Shown here: positions 24,845 to 33,965 of the stretch, piece by piece
Layout: the number at the start of each line of letters is the position of its first letter
How positions within the stretch are numbered: position 1 is the first letter of the stretch
Assembly (NCBI RefSeq): GCF_017873135.1
Contig: NZ_JAGGJV010000006.1
Span: 186,001-250,000, forward strand
Reading direction: 5' to 3'
DNA length: 64,000 bases
Source of the DNA: Rhizobium herbae
Lineage (GTDB): Bacteria; Pseudomonadota; Alphaproteobacteria; Rhizobiales; Rhizobiaceae
Made by a program: the position numbers and the translations under genes
Notes under the pieces: generated by a model
What the model saw: the letters and a program-made list of their open reading frames with translations, nothing else
What the model was told of the DNA's origin: nothing
Database searches by the model: none

Positions 24845-24860
24845 ATGTTATCGTTATCAT
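24845..24860. promoter_or_regulatory. Degenerate GntR/IdnR-type operator 3
   Basis: ATGTTATCGTTATCAT differs from the core of operators 1 and 2 (ATGTTATCGATAACAT) at two positions, both in the right arm. It lies in the divergent gap between the LacI-type gene and the SMP-30 gene, where an autoregulatory site would be expected. A weaker match would fit looser repression of the regulator itself. Confidence 0.6.
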
Positions 24861-24927
24861 CAACAAGAAACAACCGGTCGGCCGCCAGCCGGCACAGGGT
24901 AAAAATTGCAATGAAGGGGGAGTTTGT

Positions 24928-25854
24928 ATGTTCGGGGAGATTGAGGGGACGGGGTTCGAGGTTCTGGATCCGCGCTTTGCTGGATGTTTCGTCGGCCATG
25001 CGCGCGTAGAACGGCTGTGGACGGGAGGGCGCTGGCTGGAAGGGCCGGCCTGGTTCGCGCCCGGCCGCTTTCTTGTCTGGTCGGACATTCCGAACAATCG
25101 CATGATGCGCTTCGACGAGACCAGCGGGGCCGTGTCGGTCTTCCGGCAGCCCTCGAACAATTCCAACGGCAACACGGTGGACAATCAGGGCCGGCTCGTG
25201 ACCTGCGAGCACCTGACCAGACGGGTAACGCGCACGGATTTCGACGGCACGGTAGAGGTCATTGCCGACAGGTTCGAGGGCAAGCGGTTCAACTCGCCGA
25301 ATGATGTCGTCGTCAAATCCGATGGCTCGATCTGGTTTACCGATCCGTCCTACGGCATCATGCATGATTATGAAGGCGACTATGGCGAAGAAGAGATCGG
25401 CGGCTGCCATGTCTATCGCGTCGACCCACAATCCGGTGACGTGACGAAAGTTGTCGATGACTTCGAAAAGCCTAACGGACTTGCTTTCTCACCGGACGAG
25501 CGGCTTCTCTATGTCGCCGATACCGGCGCCAGCCATCTGGAAAACGGACCGCGTCATATCCGGCGTTTTTCGGTGTCGGATGAGGGCAGGTTATCGGGCG
25601 GAGAGGTTTTCGCGACCTGCATGAATGGGTTCTTCGATGGCTTCAGGGTCGATCGGACAGGGCGCATCTGGGCGAGCGCCGGGGATGGCGTCCATTGCCA
25701 CGATCCGGACGGAACGCTGATTGGCAAGATCCGCATTCCCGAGATCGTCTCGAACCTGACCTTCGGCGACGCCAGGCGCAATCGGCTGTTCATCACCGCG
25801 ACAAGTTCGCTCTATGCCGTTTATCTGACGGCGAATGGTTCGAAATTCGGCTGA
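24928..25854 (+). CDS. SMP-30/gluconolactonase family protein
   Basis: Protein of 308 aa, a six-bladed propeller lactonase hydrolysing sugar lactones such as gluconolactone to the free acid. Metal-site residues are recognisable: Glu in LEGPAWF, Asn in FNSPNDVVV and FEKPNGLAF, Asp near GFFDGFRVD. The ATG at 24928 is preceded by GGGGGAG at six bases; the frame open from 24625 is not used. It is divergent from the repressor and shares operator 3, so it would feed gluconate-type acids into the linked kinase and dehydrogenases. Confidence 0.9.
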   Translation: MFGEIEGTGFEVLDPRFAGCFVGHARVERLWTGGRWLEGPAWFAPGRFLVWSDIPNNRMMRFDETSGAVSVFRQPSNNSNGNTVDNQGRLVTCEHLTRRVTRTDFDGTVEVIADRFEGKRFNSPNDVVVKSDGSIWFTDPSYGIMHDYEGDYGEEEIGGCHVYRVDPQSGDVTKVVDDFEKPNGLAFSPDERLLYVADTGASHLENGPRHIRRFSVSDEGRLSGGEVFATCMNGFFDGFRVDRTGRIWASAGDGVHCHDPDGTLIGKIRIPEIVSNLTFGDARRNRLFITATSSLYAVYLTANGSKFG

Positions 25855-25872
25855 GCAAGCGAACGCGCCGTA

Positions 25873-26793
25873 TCAATAGGAATCATGCTGCTTGAGGAAG
25901 TCCGAGACCGTCGCAAGGCAAAGCGCTTTTTCCTCGACATGTGGCATATGACTGGAGTCTTCGAACACCACCCAGCGGCAATCGGGGACATTTTCCACGT
26001 AGGGACGCACCACTTCCGGGGTTGCCTCATCATGACGGCCGGAGATCAACAGGGTCGGAGCCTGGACTTGCGACAGGCGATCCTCGATCGTCCAGTCCTT
26101 CATCGTGCCGATGACATGGAACTCGGTCGGGCCGTTCATGTTGCGATAGACAGTATTGTCCTCGTCCATGATGGCGAAGGTGCGGGCGACTTCCGGCGGC
26201 CAGGGCACGACGCGGCAGACATGGCGGTCGTAGAACACCCGCGACGCAGCGATGTATTCGGGATCTGTCAGCGTGCCGGCGTCCTCGTGCGCCAGAAGCG
26301 TGTCCTGAACATCCTGCGGCAGATCGCGGCGAAGGCGGTTGGCCTCCGAAACCCAGGTGTGCATATTGGCTGGCGAATTGGCGATGACCAGCGCCTTCAG
26401 CCCCCTTGGCTGCAGCACGGCATGTTCGGCTCCGAGCATCCCACCCCAGGACTGGCCGAGAAAAGCATAGCGCTCCGCGATACCGAGATGTTTTAGCAGC
26501 GCGTCCAGCTCTTCGAGAAACAGCGGAACCGTCCAGAACTCAGGACCTTTGTCCGGAAGCCGGGTGGAGTTGCCATTGCCGAGCTGGTCGTAGTGGATGA
26601 CGGCACGGCCATCGAGGGCGGCGATATCCTTGAAGGAATCGACATAGTCATGTGTGCAGCCCGGTCCGCCATGGGCGACCACCAGCGGCAAAAGGGGGGA
26701 GTCCAGCGACCCGCTGATGCGATACCATGTCCGGTATTCGCGAAACGGCACGAAACCTTCCTCAACAGCCACCGTCGCCACATTCGTCTCCAT
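25873..26793 (-). CDS. Proline iminopeptidase-family alpha/beta hydrolase (pip 1)
   Basis: Protein of 306 aa of the proline iminopeptidase (S33) group. It has oxyanion-hole motif HGGPG, nucleophile elbow GQSWGG (Ser near 114), acid GRHDEATPE and His in [11 protein letters not shown]. These enzymes release N-terminal residues from small peptides or amides. It lies 54 bp downstream of the luxR-type gene on the same strand and is probably co-transcribed with it. In the OryR/XccR/PipR group of LuxR solos the adjacent pip gene is the usual regulated target. Confidence 0.9.
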   Translation of the reverse strand: METNVATVAVEEGFVPFREYRTWYRISGSLDSPLLPLVVAHGGPGCTHDYVDSFKDIAALDGRAVIHYDQLGNGNSTRLPDKGPEFWTVPLFLEELDALLKHLGIAERYAFLGQSWGGMLGAEHAVLQPRGLKALVIANSPANMHTWVSEANRLRRDLPQDVQDTLLAHEDAGTLTDPEYIAASRVFYDRHVCRVVPWPPEVARTFAIMDEDNTVYRNMNGPTEFHVIGTMKDWTIEDRLSQVQAPTLLISGRHDEATPEVVRPYVENVPDCRWVVFEDSSHMPHVEEKALCLATVSDFLKQHDSY

Positions 26794-26847
26794 CCGTTCG
26801 TTCGAGATGGAGAAACCATAGTGCGGGCGCGGCGGAGGCGGCAGCTA

Positions 26848-27627
26848 TCATAAGTAATAGGGTGTGTCTTCCAGCAGGCGATAATGGGTGGCGCGCACCA
26901 CGGCCTGGGTCCGGTTCTTCGCGCCGAGTTTCTTCGCCGCTGCGTTCAGATGCATGACGACGGTCGGCACTGAACGATCGATGATCCGCGAAATCTCCTT
27001 GGCGGATAGGCCTTCGGCAGAATAGCGCAGGCATTCCCGCTCGCGCTCGGTCAGCCGCATCTTCGTCGATGCGCGCGCATCGCGGTCAAAAACGGGATAG
27101 GCGGTTTCATGGAAAACGTGGGCAAGCAGGCCAAAATCGGCAAGCGAATGGCCGGCATCGCGCTCGAAATCGCGCTTGTCGCCAAGACGCAGGCCCGTCA
27201 CGGTGGCGTAGTCGCCGCGCGGCATGTGCACCGGCACCGTGACTCCACAAGACATATCGCGCTCGCGCAGATAATGCGCCACCGGTGCCGTCTCCTCGTT
27301 CATGAAACGGTTGATCAGCGTGCCGGCGTTCCTGTCGTAGTTCCAGAAGAATGGCGTCGTGGTGCGCAGTGCCAGCTGCTGGACGGGATCGATGCGGAAA
27401 TAACCGCGTTCGCACCAGTATTCATGCATATCGTCGGAAATGTTGCGCAGCTTCATGAGCGACGGGATCATCAGATCGCCCGCCAGATCATAGGGCACCG
27501 GTGTATAGTCGTAGATCAGCGCGTCGAAGCCCAGCTGCTTCATCGCCTCGAAAACCTGGTCGATGCGGCCTTCCAGCGTCGCCGCCGCCGAGAAGCGCTG
27601 TCTGATCTCACCGATATCGTCAAGCAT
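26848..27627 (-). CDS. LuxR-family solo regulator of the plant-responsive (OryR/XccR/PipR/NesR) type
   Basis: Protein of 259 aa: an autoinducer-binding domain at about 20-165 and a LuxR HTH at about 190-250 (LTERERECLRYSAEGLSAKE, then DRSVPTVVMHLNAAAKKLGA). Aligning IDPV to TraR D70-P71, residue 67 is Met where TraR has W57 and residue 71 is Trp where TraR has Y61, while W95 matches W85. That Met/Trp pair defines the subfamily that answers plant-derived low-molecular-weight signals instead of acyl-homoserine lactones. No luxI-like gene is present. It is flanked by two pip-family genes and a peptide importer, as in the PipR region of Pseudomonas. Confidence 0.9.
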   Translation of the reverse strand: MLDDIGEIRQRFSAAATLEGRIDQVFEAMKQLGFDALIYDYTPVPYDLAGDLMIPSLMKLRNISDDMHEYWCERGYFRIDPVQQLALRTTTPFFWNYDRNAGTLINRFMNEETAPVAHYLRERDMSCGVTVPVHMPRGDYATVTGLRLGDKRDFERDAGHSLADFGLLAHVFHETAYPVFDRDARASTKMRLTERERECLRYSAEGLSAKEISRIIDRSVPTVVMHLNAAAKKLGAKNRTQAVVRATHYRLLEDTPYYL

Positions 27628-27726
27628 AGCTGAACTCCAACATCCTACATGCGGCTGAACCTGCCGGGAGCGATCCTATCACTTCTTATAGCTGGCGCAG
27701 AGCCGTTATTCCGCTAAAAATTAGCC

Positions 27727-28659
27727 ATGCTCAAAAGATGGGCAAGGAATTTCTTGGTGGAGACAGCGATGTGGCGGGAGATCGAGCCGGATGAGCGATA
27801 TGAGGTCGCGGTCGATGGCTTCAAGGTCGTCGCCTATTCGTTTGGAACCGGCGACGAGGTGGTGTTTTGCCTGAATGGCGGACCGGGACTGCCGTGCGAC
27901 TACCTGCGTGAGGCGCATTCCTGCCTCATCGACAAGGGATACCGCGTCGTCGCTTTCGACCAGCTCGGCACCGGCGCGTCGGATCGACCGACCGATGCGG
28001 GCCTCTGGACGATCGGCCGTTATGTCGAGGAAACCGAGGCGGTGCGCAAGGCATTGGGCCTCGGCAAGGTGCATATGCTCGGCCATTCCTGGGGTGGCTG
28101 GCTTGCCATCGACTATGCGTTGACCTATCCGGAAAACCTGAAGACGCTGATCCTCGAGGATACGGTTGCCGATATGCCGCATCTGGTTGGGGAACTCGAG
28201 CGTCTGCGGGCGGCTTTGGGGTCGGAAACTGTCGCCATGATGCAGAAGCACGAGGCGCAGGGGACGATCGATCACCCGGAATATCTGGCGGCGATCACCA
28301 TCCTCAACTACCGGCACGTCTGCCGTCTCCCGGACTGGCCGGCGCCGGTCAAACGGTCGCTCGACGACTGGAACATGGGTCCCTATGGCACCATGCAGGG
28401 ACCGAACGAGTTTCTCTATATTGGCAACCTGAAGGACTGGAACCGGGTGCCGGACCTGCCGAAGATCACGGTTCCGGTGCTGATCACCTGCGGCGAACAT
28501 GACGAACTGACACCGGCCTGCGCGCTACGCATGAAGCTCGGCCTGCCGGATGCCGAATTGAAGGTGTTTGCCAACGCGAGCCACATGCCGTTTTATGAGA
28601 ATCCGCAGGCCTATTATCCGGCCCTGCTCGATTTCCTTTCACGGCGTGGGACGGCGTGA
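27727..28659 (+). CDS. Proline iminopeptidase-family alpha/beta hydrolase (pip 2)
   Basis: Protein of 310 aa, a divergent paralogue of the hydrolase at 25873-26793. It has oxyanion motif NGGPG, nucleophile GHSWGG, acid GEHDELTPA and His in ASHMPFYENP. It is divergent from the luxR-type gene across 99 bp and first in a plus-strand operon with a peptide ABC importer (57 bp to the permease). It probably processes the imported peptides or amides. Only a weak dyad CTAT-N8-ATAG (27676-27691) is seen in the divergent gap. Confidence 0.9.
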   Translation: MLKRWARNFLVETAMWREIEPDERYEVAVDGFKVVAYSFGTGDEVVFCLNGGPGLPCDYLREAHSCLIDKGYRVVAFDQLGTGASDRPTDAGLWTIGRYVEETEAVRKALGLGKVHMLGHSWGGWLAIDYALTYPENLKTLILEDTVADMPHLVGELERLRAALGSETVAMMQKHEAQGTIDHPEYLAAITILNYRHVCRLPDWPAPVKRSLDDWNMGPYGTMQGPNEFLYIGNLKDWNRVPDLPKITVPVLITCGEHDELTPACALRMKLGLPDAELKVFANASHMPFYENPQAYYPALLDFLSRRGTA

Positions 28660-28716
28660 TGACAATAACAATGCCGATGGTGGCCGATATCCGGTGGCAG
28701 AAAGGGGTGCGCGCGC

Positions 28717-29655
28717 ATGCACCGCTATAGGTTCGTTCTGTCCCGGCCATTGCAGTTCCTGCCGGTGCTTTTCGGCATCAGCATCATCACCTTCATTCTG
28801 GTGCGGCTCATTCCCGGCGATCCGGCCCGCGTCCTGCTCGGCACACGCTCGACACCGACGGCAATTGCCCGCATCCGGGCGCAATACGGCCTCGACGAGC
28901 CGCTCTGGCTGCAATATTTCTACTTTCTCGAAAATCTCGGCAAGGGAGAGATGGGCAAGTCGATCCTTTACAAGATCGACGTGCTGAAGCTGATCGCCAC
29001 CCGCATCGAGCCGACGCTGACGCTGGTTCTGACCAGCGTCGCCCTGTCGATCCTGATCGCGGTGCCGATGGCGGCGATCGCTGCGCGCAACAACGGCCGT
29101 CTTGCTGATCATGTGGTGCGGATCGTCTCGACGCTCGGCATCGGTTTCCCGCCTTTCTGGCTGGCGCTCATGCTGATCATCCTGTTTTCCGTCCGGCTCG
29201 GCGTCTTTCCGGTGTCCGGCTATGGCGAAACGCTTGGCGACAAGCTGGCCCATCTCGTCCTGCCGAGCCTCACCATCGCGCTGTCTCTCTCGGCGGTGCT
29301 GACGCGAAGTCTGAGGGCGGCGATGATCGTTGCGTTGAAATCGGATCTGGCGACGGCGGCGCGGGCGCGCGGCATGCCGGAAAGCATCGTCTTCTGGCGA
29401 CATGTCCTGCCCAATTCGCTGGTGCCGACGGTCAATCTGCTCGCCGTCAACATCGGCTGGCTGATCGGCGGCACCGTCGTGGTCGAAACCGTCTTTGCCA
29501 TTCCCGGTATGGGGCAGCTTCTGGTGCGCGCCATCTTCTCGCGCGACTACATGGTGGTGCAGGGGGTCGCCATGGTTTTTGCCTGTGCGACGGTGCTGGT
29601 CAATTTCCTGGCCGATATCGTCACGGTCAGTCTCGACCCGAGGGTCCGGCTATGA
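28717..29655 (+). CDS. Peptide ABC transporter permease (DppB/OppB-like)
   Basis: Protein of 312 aa with six membrane helices. The DppB-type N-terminus is seen (LIPGDPARVLLG), and the EAA-loop region has ARARGMPESIVFWRHVLPNS. It ends SLDPRVRL as in this family. The stop overlaps the start of the next permease by 4 bases. It partners the downstream DppC-like permease, the fused ATPase and the family-5 binding protein to import di/oligopeptides or amide-type compounds. Confidence 0.93.
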   Translation: MHRYRFVLSRPLQFLPVLFGISIITFILVRLIPGDPARVLLGTRSTPTAIARIRAQYGLDEPLWLQYFYFLENLGKGEMGKSILYKIDVLKLIATRIEPTLTLVLTSVALSILIAVPMAAIAARNNGRLADHVVRIVSTLGIGFPPFWLALMLIILFSVRLGVFPVSGYGETLGDKLAHLVLPSLTIALSLSAVLTRSLRAAMIVALKSDLATAARARGMPESIVFWRHVLPNSLVPTVNLLAVNIGWLIGGTVVVETVFAIPGMGQLLVRAIFSRDYMVVQGVAMVFACATVLVNFLADIVTVSLDPRVRL

Positions 29656-30506
29656 CCTCAGCCCTTGCCGCCACCCGTATGAATGTACCGTGGAGCCGCT
29701 TTCTTGGCCGTCACATGACATTGGCGATCGGCGCCGCAACCCTTGGTCTGTTCCTCGCTGTCGCGCTCGCTGCGCCGCTGATCTCGCCCTATGATCCGAT
29801 CTATCAGGACGCCGCCGTCCGTCTCGCCATGCCGTCGCTTGCCCATCCGTTCGGCACCGACAATTTCGGCCGCGATATTCTCTCGCGCGTCATCTGGGGC
29901 ACGCGCATCGACCTGCAGATCGCCGTCATCGGCGTCGTCTTTCCGTTTCTGATCGGAACCTTCATCGGCACGGTTGCCGGTTTCTTCGGCGGCATCGTCG
30001 ATACGGTCTTCATGCGGCTGGTCGACATCATCCTCGCCTTTCCCTTTCTCGTGCTGATGCTGTCGATCATCGCCATTCTCGGCCCTGGGCTATCGAGTTT
30101 CTATATCGCCATGGCCCTGGTCGGCTGGGTCTCCTATGCGCGGTTGATCCGGGCGCAGATGCTGGTGTTGAAAAGCAGCGATTATGCGGTGGCCGCCGTC
30201 AGCCTCGGTTTCAGCCGCGCCCGCATCATGTTCCGGCATCTTTTGCCGAATGCGGTGGCCGGCTCCATCGTCTTTTCCATGTCGGATGCGGTGCTGGTGC
30301 TGCTCAACGGCGCGGCGATCAGCTATCTCGGCCTCGGCGTCCAGCCGCCGGTCGCCGAATGGGGCGTGATGGTTGCCGAGGGCCAGAGCTTCATCACAAC
30401 GGCCTGGTGGATCACGCTGTTTCCCGGCCTGTCCATCGTCGTGCTGGCCTTCGGGTTCAGCCTTTTGGGCGATGGTCTTGGCGAGTGGCTGGGGGTGAAC
30501 GAATGA
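29652..30506 (+). CDS. Peptide ABC transporter permease (DppC/OppC-like)
   Basis: Protein of 284 aa with six helices. It has the OppC-type segment HPFGTDNFGRDILSRVIWGT after the first helix and the EAA-loop AAVSLGFSRARIMFRHLLPN. It is coupled by 4-base overlaps to both neighbours (ATGA with the ATPase gene at 30503-30506). It forms the permease heterodimer with the preceding gene product. Confidence 0.93.
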   Translation: MTSALAATRMNVPWSRFLGRHMTLAIGAATLGLFLAVALAAPLISPYDPIYQDAAVRLAMPSLAHPFGTDNFGRDILSRVIWGTRIDLQIAVIGVVFPFLIGTFIGTVAGFFGGIVDTVFMRLVDIILAFPFLVLMLSIIAILGPGLSSFYIAMALVGWVSYARLIRAQMLVLKSSDYAVAAVSLGFSRARIMFRHLLPNAVAGSIVFSMSDAVLVLLNGAAISYLGLGVQPPVAEWGVMVAEGQSFITTAWWITLFPGLSIVVLAFGFSLLGDGLGEWLGVNE

Positions 30507-32227
30507 GCGGCCCGGTTCTGTCCATCCGTGACCTGACGGTCAAGGTTCCGATCGACGGGGAAACCCGCACGCTCATCGACGCCGTCTCCTTCGACCTCGC
30601 CAGGGGAGAAATCCTCGGGCTCGTCGGCGAAAGCGGCTCCGGCAAGAGCATGATCTGCCGCGCGCTCGTCAAGCTTCTGCCATCGCCCGCGATCGCTATT
30701 ACCGGCGGCACCGTTCTGCTTGACGGAAAGGATCTGGCGACGCTCAGCGAAGACGCGATGCGCGCAGTGCGCGGAGCCGAGATCGGCATGATCTTCCAGA
30801 ATCCGACCAGCCATCTCGATCCCGTCATGCGTATCGGCGACCAGATTGCCGAAGGCATCCGCTATCATCAGGGCTTCGATCCGCGGGAAGCACGAGCCGC
30901 TGCGGTCGAAATTCTTGGCCAGGTCGGATTTCCCGACCCCGCGCGGCAATATGACAATTACCCGCATGAGTTCTCCGGCGGCATGCGTCAGCGGGCCATG
31001 ATCGCGGTGGCCCTGTCCTGCAATCCGAAGATCCTGATTGCCGACGAGCCGACCACGGCCCTCGACGTCACCATCCAGGCGCAGATCCTGCGTCTGCTGA
31101 TGGACCTTCGCGACAAACGCGGTCTGTCGATCATCCTGATCACCCACGATCTCGGCATCGTCGCCCAGACCTGCGACAGCATCGCCGTGCTGCGCAACGG
31201 CCAGCTGTTGGAGCATGGCCCCAAGCGCCGCGTGCTTGCCGAGCCGCAGCATGCCTACACGGTGAGTTTGTTGAAAAGCCATCCGTCGATGCCGGAGGAG
31301 AGCGGAGGAACGCCGCTCACGCCTGCTGCACTGCCAATCGCTCTCCAGCCGTTGCTGGAAATCGACGATCTGGTGGTGCGCTTTCCGGCGCCGGGTCTGG
31401 GGATTTTCAAGAAGGGCAAGACAGAGATCGCCGCCGTCAATGGTGTCAGCCTGCGGATCATGCCGGGCGAGACCGTCGGCATCGTCGGCGAAAGCGGGTC
31501 CGGCAAGAGCACGCTGGCGCGCGCCATTCTCGGTCTCACGCCGCTGACATCGGGCCATGTCAGCTTTGCGGGGTCCGATCTGGCCCAGCAGCGCCGTCAG
31601 ACGCTGGCCAAGCTGCGGACCGAGGCGGCCATGGTGTTCCAGGATCCCTACAATGCCCTCAACCCGCGCCTGACCATCGGCGACATGCTCGCCGAAGTTC
31701 TTAAGGTGCAGGGCAATACGCCGGCTGCGCGCATTCCCGAACGCGTTGGCGAATTGCTCGACCTGGTCGAACTGGACCGCGCATTCGCGACCCGTCGCCC
31801 GCGCAGCCTGAGCGGCGGCCAGTGCCAGCGCGCCGGCATCGCGCGGGCGCTCGCCGTCGATCCGAAACTGATCATCGCCGATGAATGCGTGGCTGCCCTC
31901 GATGTTACCATCCAGGCGCAGATCATCGACCTGTTTCGCGATCTGAAAACGCGGATGAACCTGACGCTTCTGTTCATCGCTCATGATCTCGCCATCGTCC
32001 GCAATCTCTGTGATCGGGTCGTCGTGATGTATCGCGGCGAAATCGTCGAGGAAGGCCGCTGCGACGCGGTGTTCGCCAACCCGCGCCACGCCTATACGGC
32101 GGCGCTGATCGGCGCCATTCCGGATATCGACCCGGACAAGCCGTTGCCTCGGGGGGATTTGCCCCCACGGAGCGAGCCGAAAGCGGCGCCGGTCGTTCGA
32201 GGCCAGCCACTCATCAGCATGCAATAA
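30503..32227 (+). CDS. Peptide ABC transporter ATP-binding protein, fused DppD-DppF type
   Basis: Protein of 574 aa carrying both ATPases of a peptide importer in one chain. The first domain has GESGSGKSM, signature FSGGMRQR and ADEPTTALD. The second has GESGSGKST, signature LSGGQCQR and ADECVAALD. The true start is the ATG at 30503 (MSGPVLSIRDL) overlapping the previous stop; the longer frame from 30359 lies inside the permease gene. The second domain starts at about residue 285. Confidence 0.94.
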   Translation: MSGPVLSIRDLTVKVPIDGETRTLIDAVSFDLARGEILGLVGESGSGKSMICRALVKLLPSPAIAITGGTVLLDGKDLATLSEDAMRAVRGAEIGMIFQNPTSHLDPVMRIGDQIAEGIRYHQGFDPREARAAAVEILGQVGFPDPARQYDNYPHEFSGGMRQRAMIAVALSCNPKILIADEPTTALDVTIQAQILRLLMDLRDKRGLSIILITHDLGIVAQTCDSIAVLRNGQLLEHGPKRRVLAEPQHAYTVSLLKSHPSMPEESGGTPLTPAALPIALQPLLEIDDLVVRFPAPGLGIFKKGKTEIAAVNGVSLRIMPGETVGIVGESGSGKSTLARAILGLTPLTSGHVSFAGSDLAQQRRQTLAKLRTEAAMVFQDPYNALNPRLTIGDMLAEVLKVQGNTPAARIPERVGELLDLVELDRAFATRRPRSLSGGQCQRAGIARALAVDPKLIIADECVAALDVTIQAQIIDLFRDLKTRMNLTLLFIAHDLAIVRNLCDRVVVMYRGEIVEEGRCDAVFANPRHAYTAALIGAIPDIDPDKPLPRGDLPPRSEPKAAPVVRGQPLISMQ

Positions 32228-32247
32228 CAACAAAGGGAACAGCGACA

Positions 32248-33765
32248 ATGAAGAGCAGATGGAAGACTTTAAGCATAGCCACGGTGCTTGCCGTGGTCAC
32301 ATTCGGAGCCAGCATCGCCGAAGCCGCCGGTGTGCTTACCATCGGACGCCGCGAGGATTCGACCACGTTCGACCCCATCAAGTCGGCGCAGAATGTCGAC
32401 AACTGGGTTTTCTCCAACGTCTTCGACGTGCTGATCCGCGTCGACAAGACCGGCACCAAGCTGGAGCCCGGCCTTGCCGAAAGCTGGACCGTGTCCGATG
32501 ATGGTCTGACCTACACGTTCAAGATCCGCGACGCGAAATTCTCCGACGGCTCGCCGATCACCGCTGGAGACGCGGCCTTCAGCTTGCTGCGCATTCGCGA
32601 CAATGAAGGCTCGCTGTGGAGCGACAGCTACAAGATCGTCGAAACGGCGGAAGCCGCCGACGACCGCACGCTCGTCGTCAAGCTGAAGACGCCGTCTGCG
32701 CCGTTCCTGTCGACACTGGCGCTGCCGAACGTTTCAGTGCTGTCGAAGAAGGCCCTGGAAGCCGAAGGCGAGGAAGCTTTCGCCGAAAAGCCCACCGCAT
32801 CGTCCGGCGCCTTTATCGTCAAGGAATGGCGCCGCGGCGACCGCGTCATCCTCGAAAAGAACCCGAATTTCTGGCAGGCGGACCGGGTGAAGCTCGACGG
32901 CGTCGAGTGGATCTCGGTGCCGGACGACAACACCCGCATGCTGAACGTTCAGACCGGTGAACTGGATACGGCGATCTTCGTGCCGTTCTCGCGCGTGGAG
33001 GAGCTGAAGAAGGATCCGAACCTTGACGTTCATATCGATACCTCGACCCGCGAAGATCATCTGCTGATCAACCATGAGCACGGCGCGCTGGCGAAAAAGG
33101 AAGTTCGTCAGGCACTGGATATGGCAATCGACAAGAAGGCGATCGTCGATACCGTGACCTTCGGCCTTGGCGAAGTCGCCAACTCCTATATCCCGAAAGG
33201 GTCGCTCTATCATTACGATGCCAACTACCAGTATCCGTATGACCCGGAAAAGGCGAAGGCAATGCTGGCCGAGGCCGGCGCATCCGATCTGTCGCTGAAC
33301 TATATCGTCAATGCCGGCAACGAGGTTGACGAGCAGATCGCCGTTCTCCTGCAGCAGCAGCTTCAGAAGGCTGGCGTCACGGTCAATCTGCAGAAGGTGG
33401 ATCCGAGCCAGAGCTGGGACATGCTGGTGGCCGGCGACTACGATATCTCGGTAATGTACTGGACCAACGACATTCTCGATCCGGACCAGAAGACCACCTT
33501 CGTTCTCGGTCACGACACCAACATGAACTACATGACCCGCTACAAGAACGACAAGGTCAAGGACATGGTGGCCGCCGCCCGGCTTGAGCTCGATCCTGTC
33601 AAGCGCGAGGCGATGTATGTCGATATCCAGAAAATGGCCAAGGACGACGTCCACTGGATCGACCTCTACTACAGCCCCTATATCAACGTATCGCGCAAGA
33701 ACATCGCGAACTTCGACCAGAACCCGCTCGGCCGGTTCTTCCTCGAAGACACCGTCAAGAACTGA
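32248..33765 (+). CDS. ABC transporter substrate-binding protein, family 5 (peptide type)
   Basis: Protein of 505 aa with a signal peptide ending in ASIAEAAG, and the family-5 layout (EPGLAESWTVSDDGLTYTFK near 70-90; VRQALDMAIDKKAIVD near 285). It comes 20 bp after the ATPase gene and is last in the operon. The unusual order (binding protein last) and the linked pip gene and LuxR solo resemble the PipR-associated importer, whose ligand is peptides or an ethanolamine-derived plant signal in Pseudomonas. The ligand here is unknown. Confidence 0.93.
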   Translation: MKSRWKTLSIATVLAVVTFGASIAEAAGVLTIGRREDSTTFDPIKSAQNVDNWVFSNVFDVLIRVDKTGTKLEPGLAESWTVSDDGLTYTFKIRDAKFSDGSPITAGDAAFSLLRIRDNEGSLWSDSYKIVETAEAADDRTLVVKLKTPSAPFLSTLALPNVSVLSKKALEAEGEEAFAEKPTASSGAFIVKEWRRGDRVILEKNPNFWQADRVKLDGVEWISVPDDNTRMLNVQTGELDTAIFVPFSRVEELKKDPNLDVHIDTSTREDHLLINHEHGALAKKEVRQALDMAIDKKAIVDTVTFGLGEVANSYIPKGSLYHYDANYQYPYDPEKAKAMLAEAGASDLSLNYIVNAGNEVDEQIAVLLQQQLQKAGVTVNLQKVDPSQSWDMLVAGDYDISVMYWTNDILDPDQKTTFVLGHDTNMNYMTRYKNDKVKDMVAAARLELDPVKREAMYVDIQKMAKDDVHWIDLYYSPYINVSRKNIANFDQNPLGRFFLEDTVKN

Positions 33766-33779
33766 GGCCCTCAAAGCTT

Positions 33780-33807
33780 GCCATCCGCTGCCTTGACGGC
33801 GGATGGC
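33780..33807 (+). terminator. Hairpin terminator after the peptide-transport operon
   Basis: Perfect 9-bp stem GCCATCCGC/GCGGATGGC with a 10-base loop, starting 15 bp past the stop of the substrate-binding gene. Downstream bases (ATTGTCTGT) are T-rich but not a full U-tract. A likely transcription end or mRNA 3' stabiliser. Confidence 0.6.
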
Positions 33808-33965
33808 ATTGTCTGTCAGCCGACCGGGCCATAGTCTCCGTGCTCGACATCCCGCATGAGGCCCGTCAGGAGACAATGATGTGCTGCCCGGCGAGTGCGT
33901 GTTCGATAAAAACTGGAGCGTCAGTCTGGTGATCCGCAATGAAGCATGAACCTGCGAGGTTTCGC

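Noticed and set aside
27628-27726. Lux box between the LuxR solo and pip 2
   Set aside because: Only a CTAT-N8-ATAG dyad was found; it does not resemble a known 18-20 bp lux-box and could be chance.
30323-32248. 641-codon open frame on the minus strand
   Set aside because: Antisense to the fused peptide-transport ATPase, whose motifs are unambiguous.
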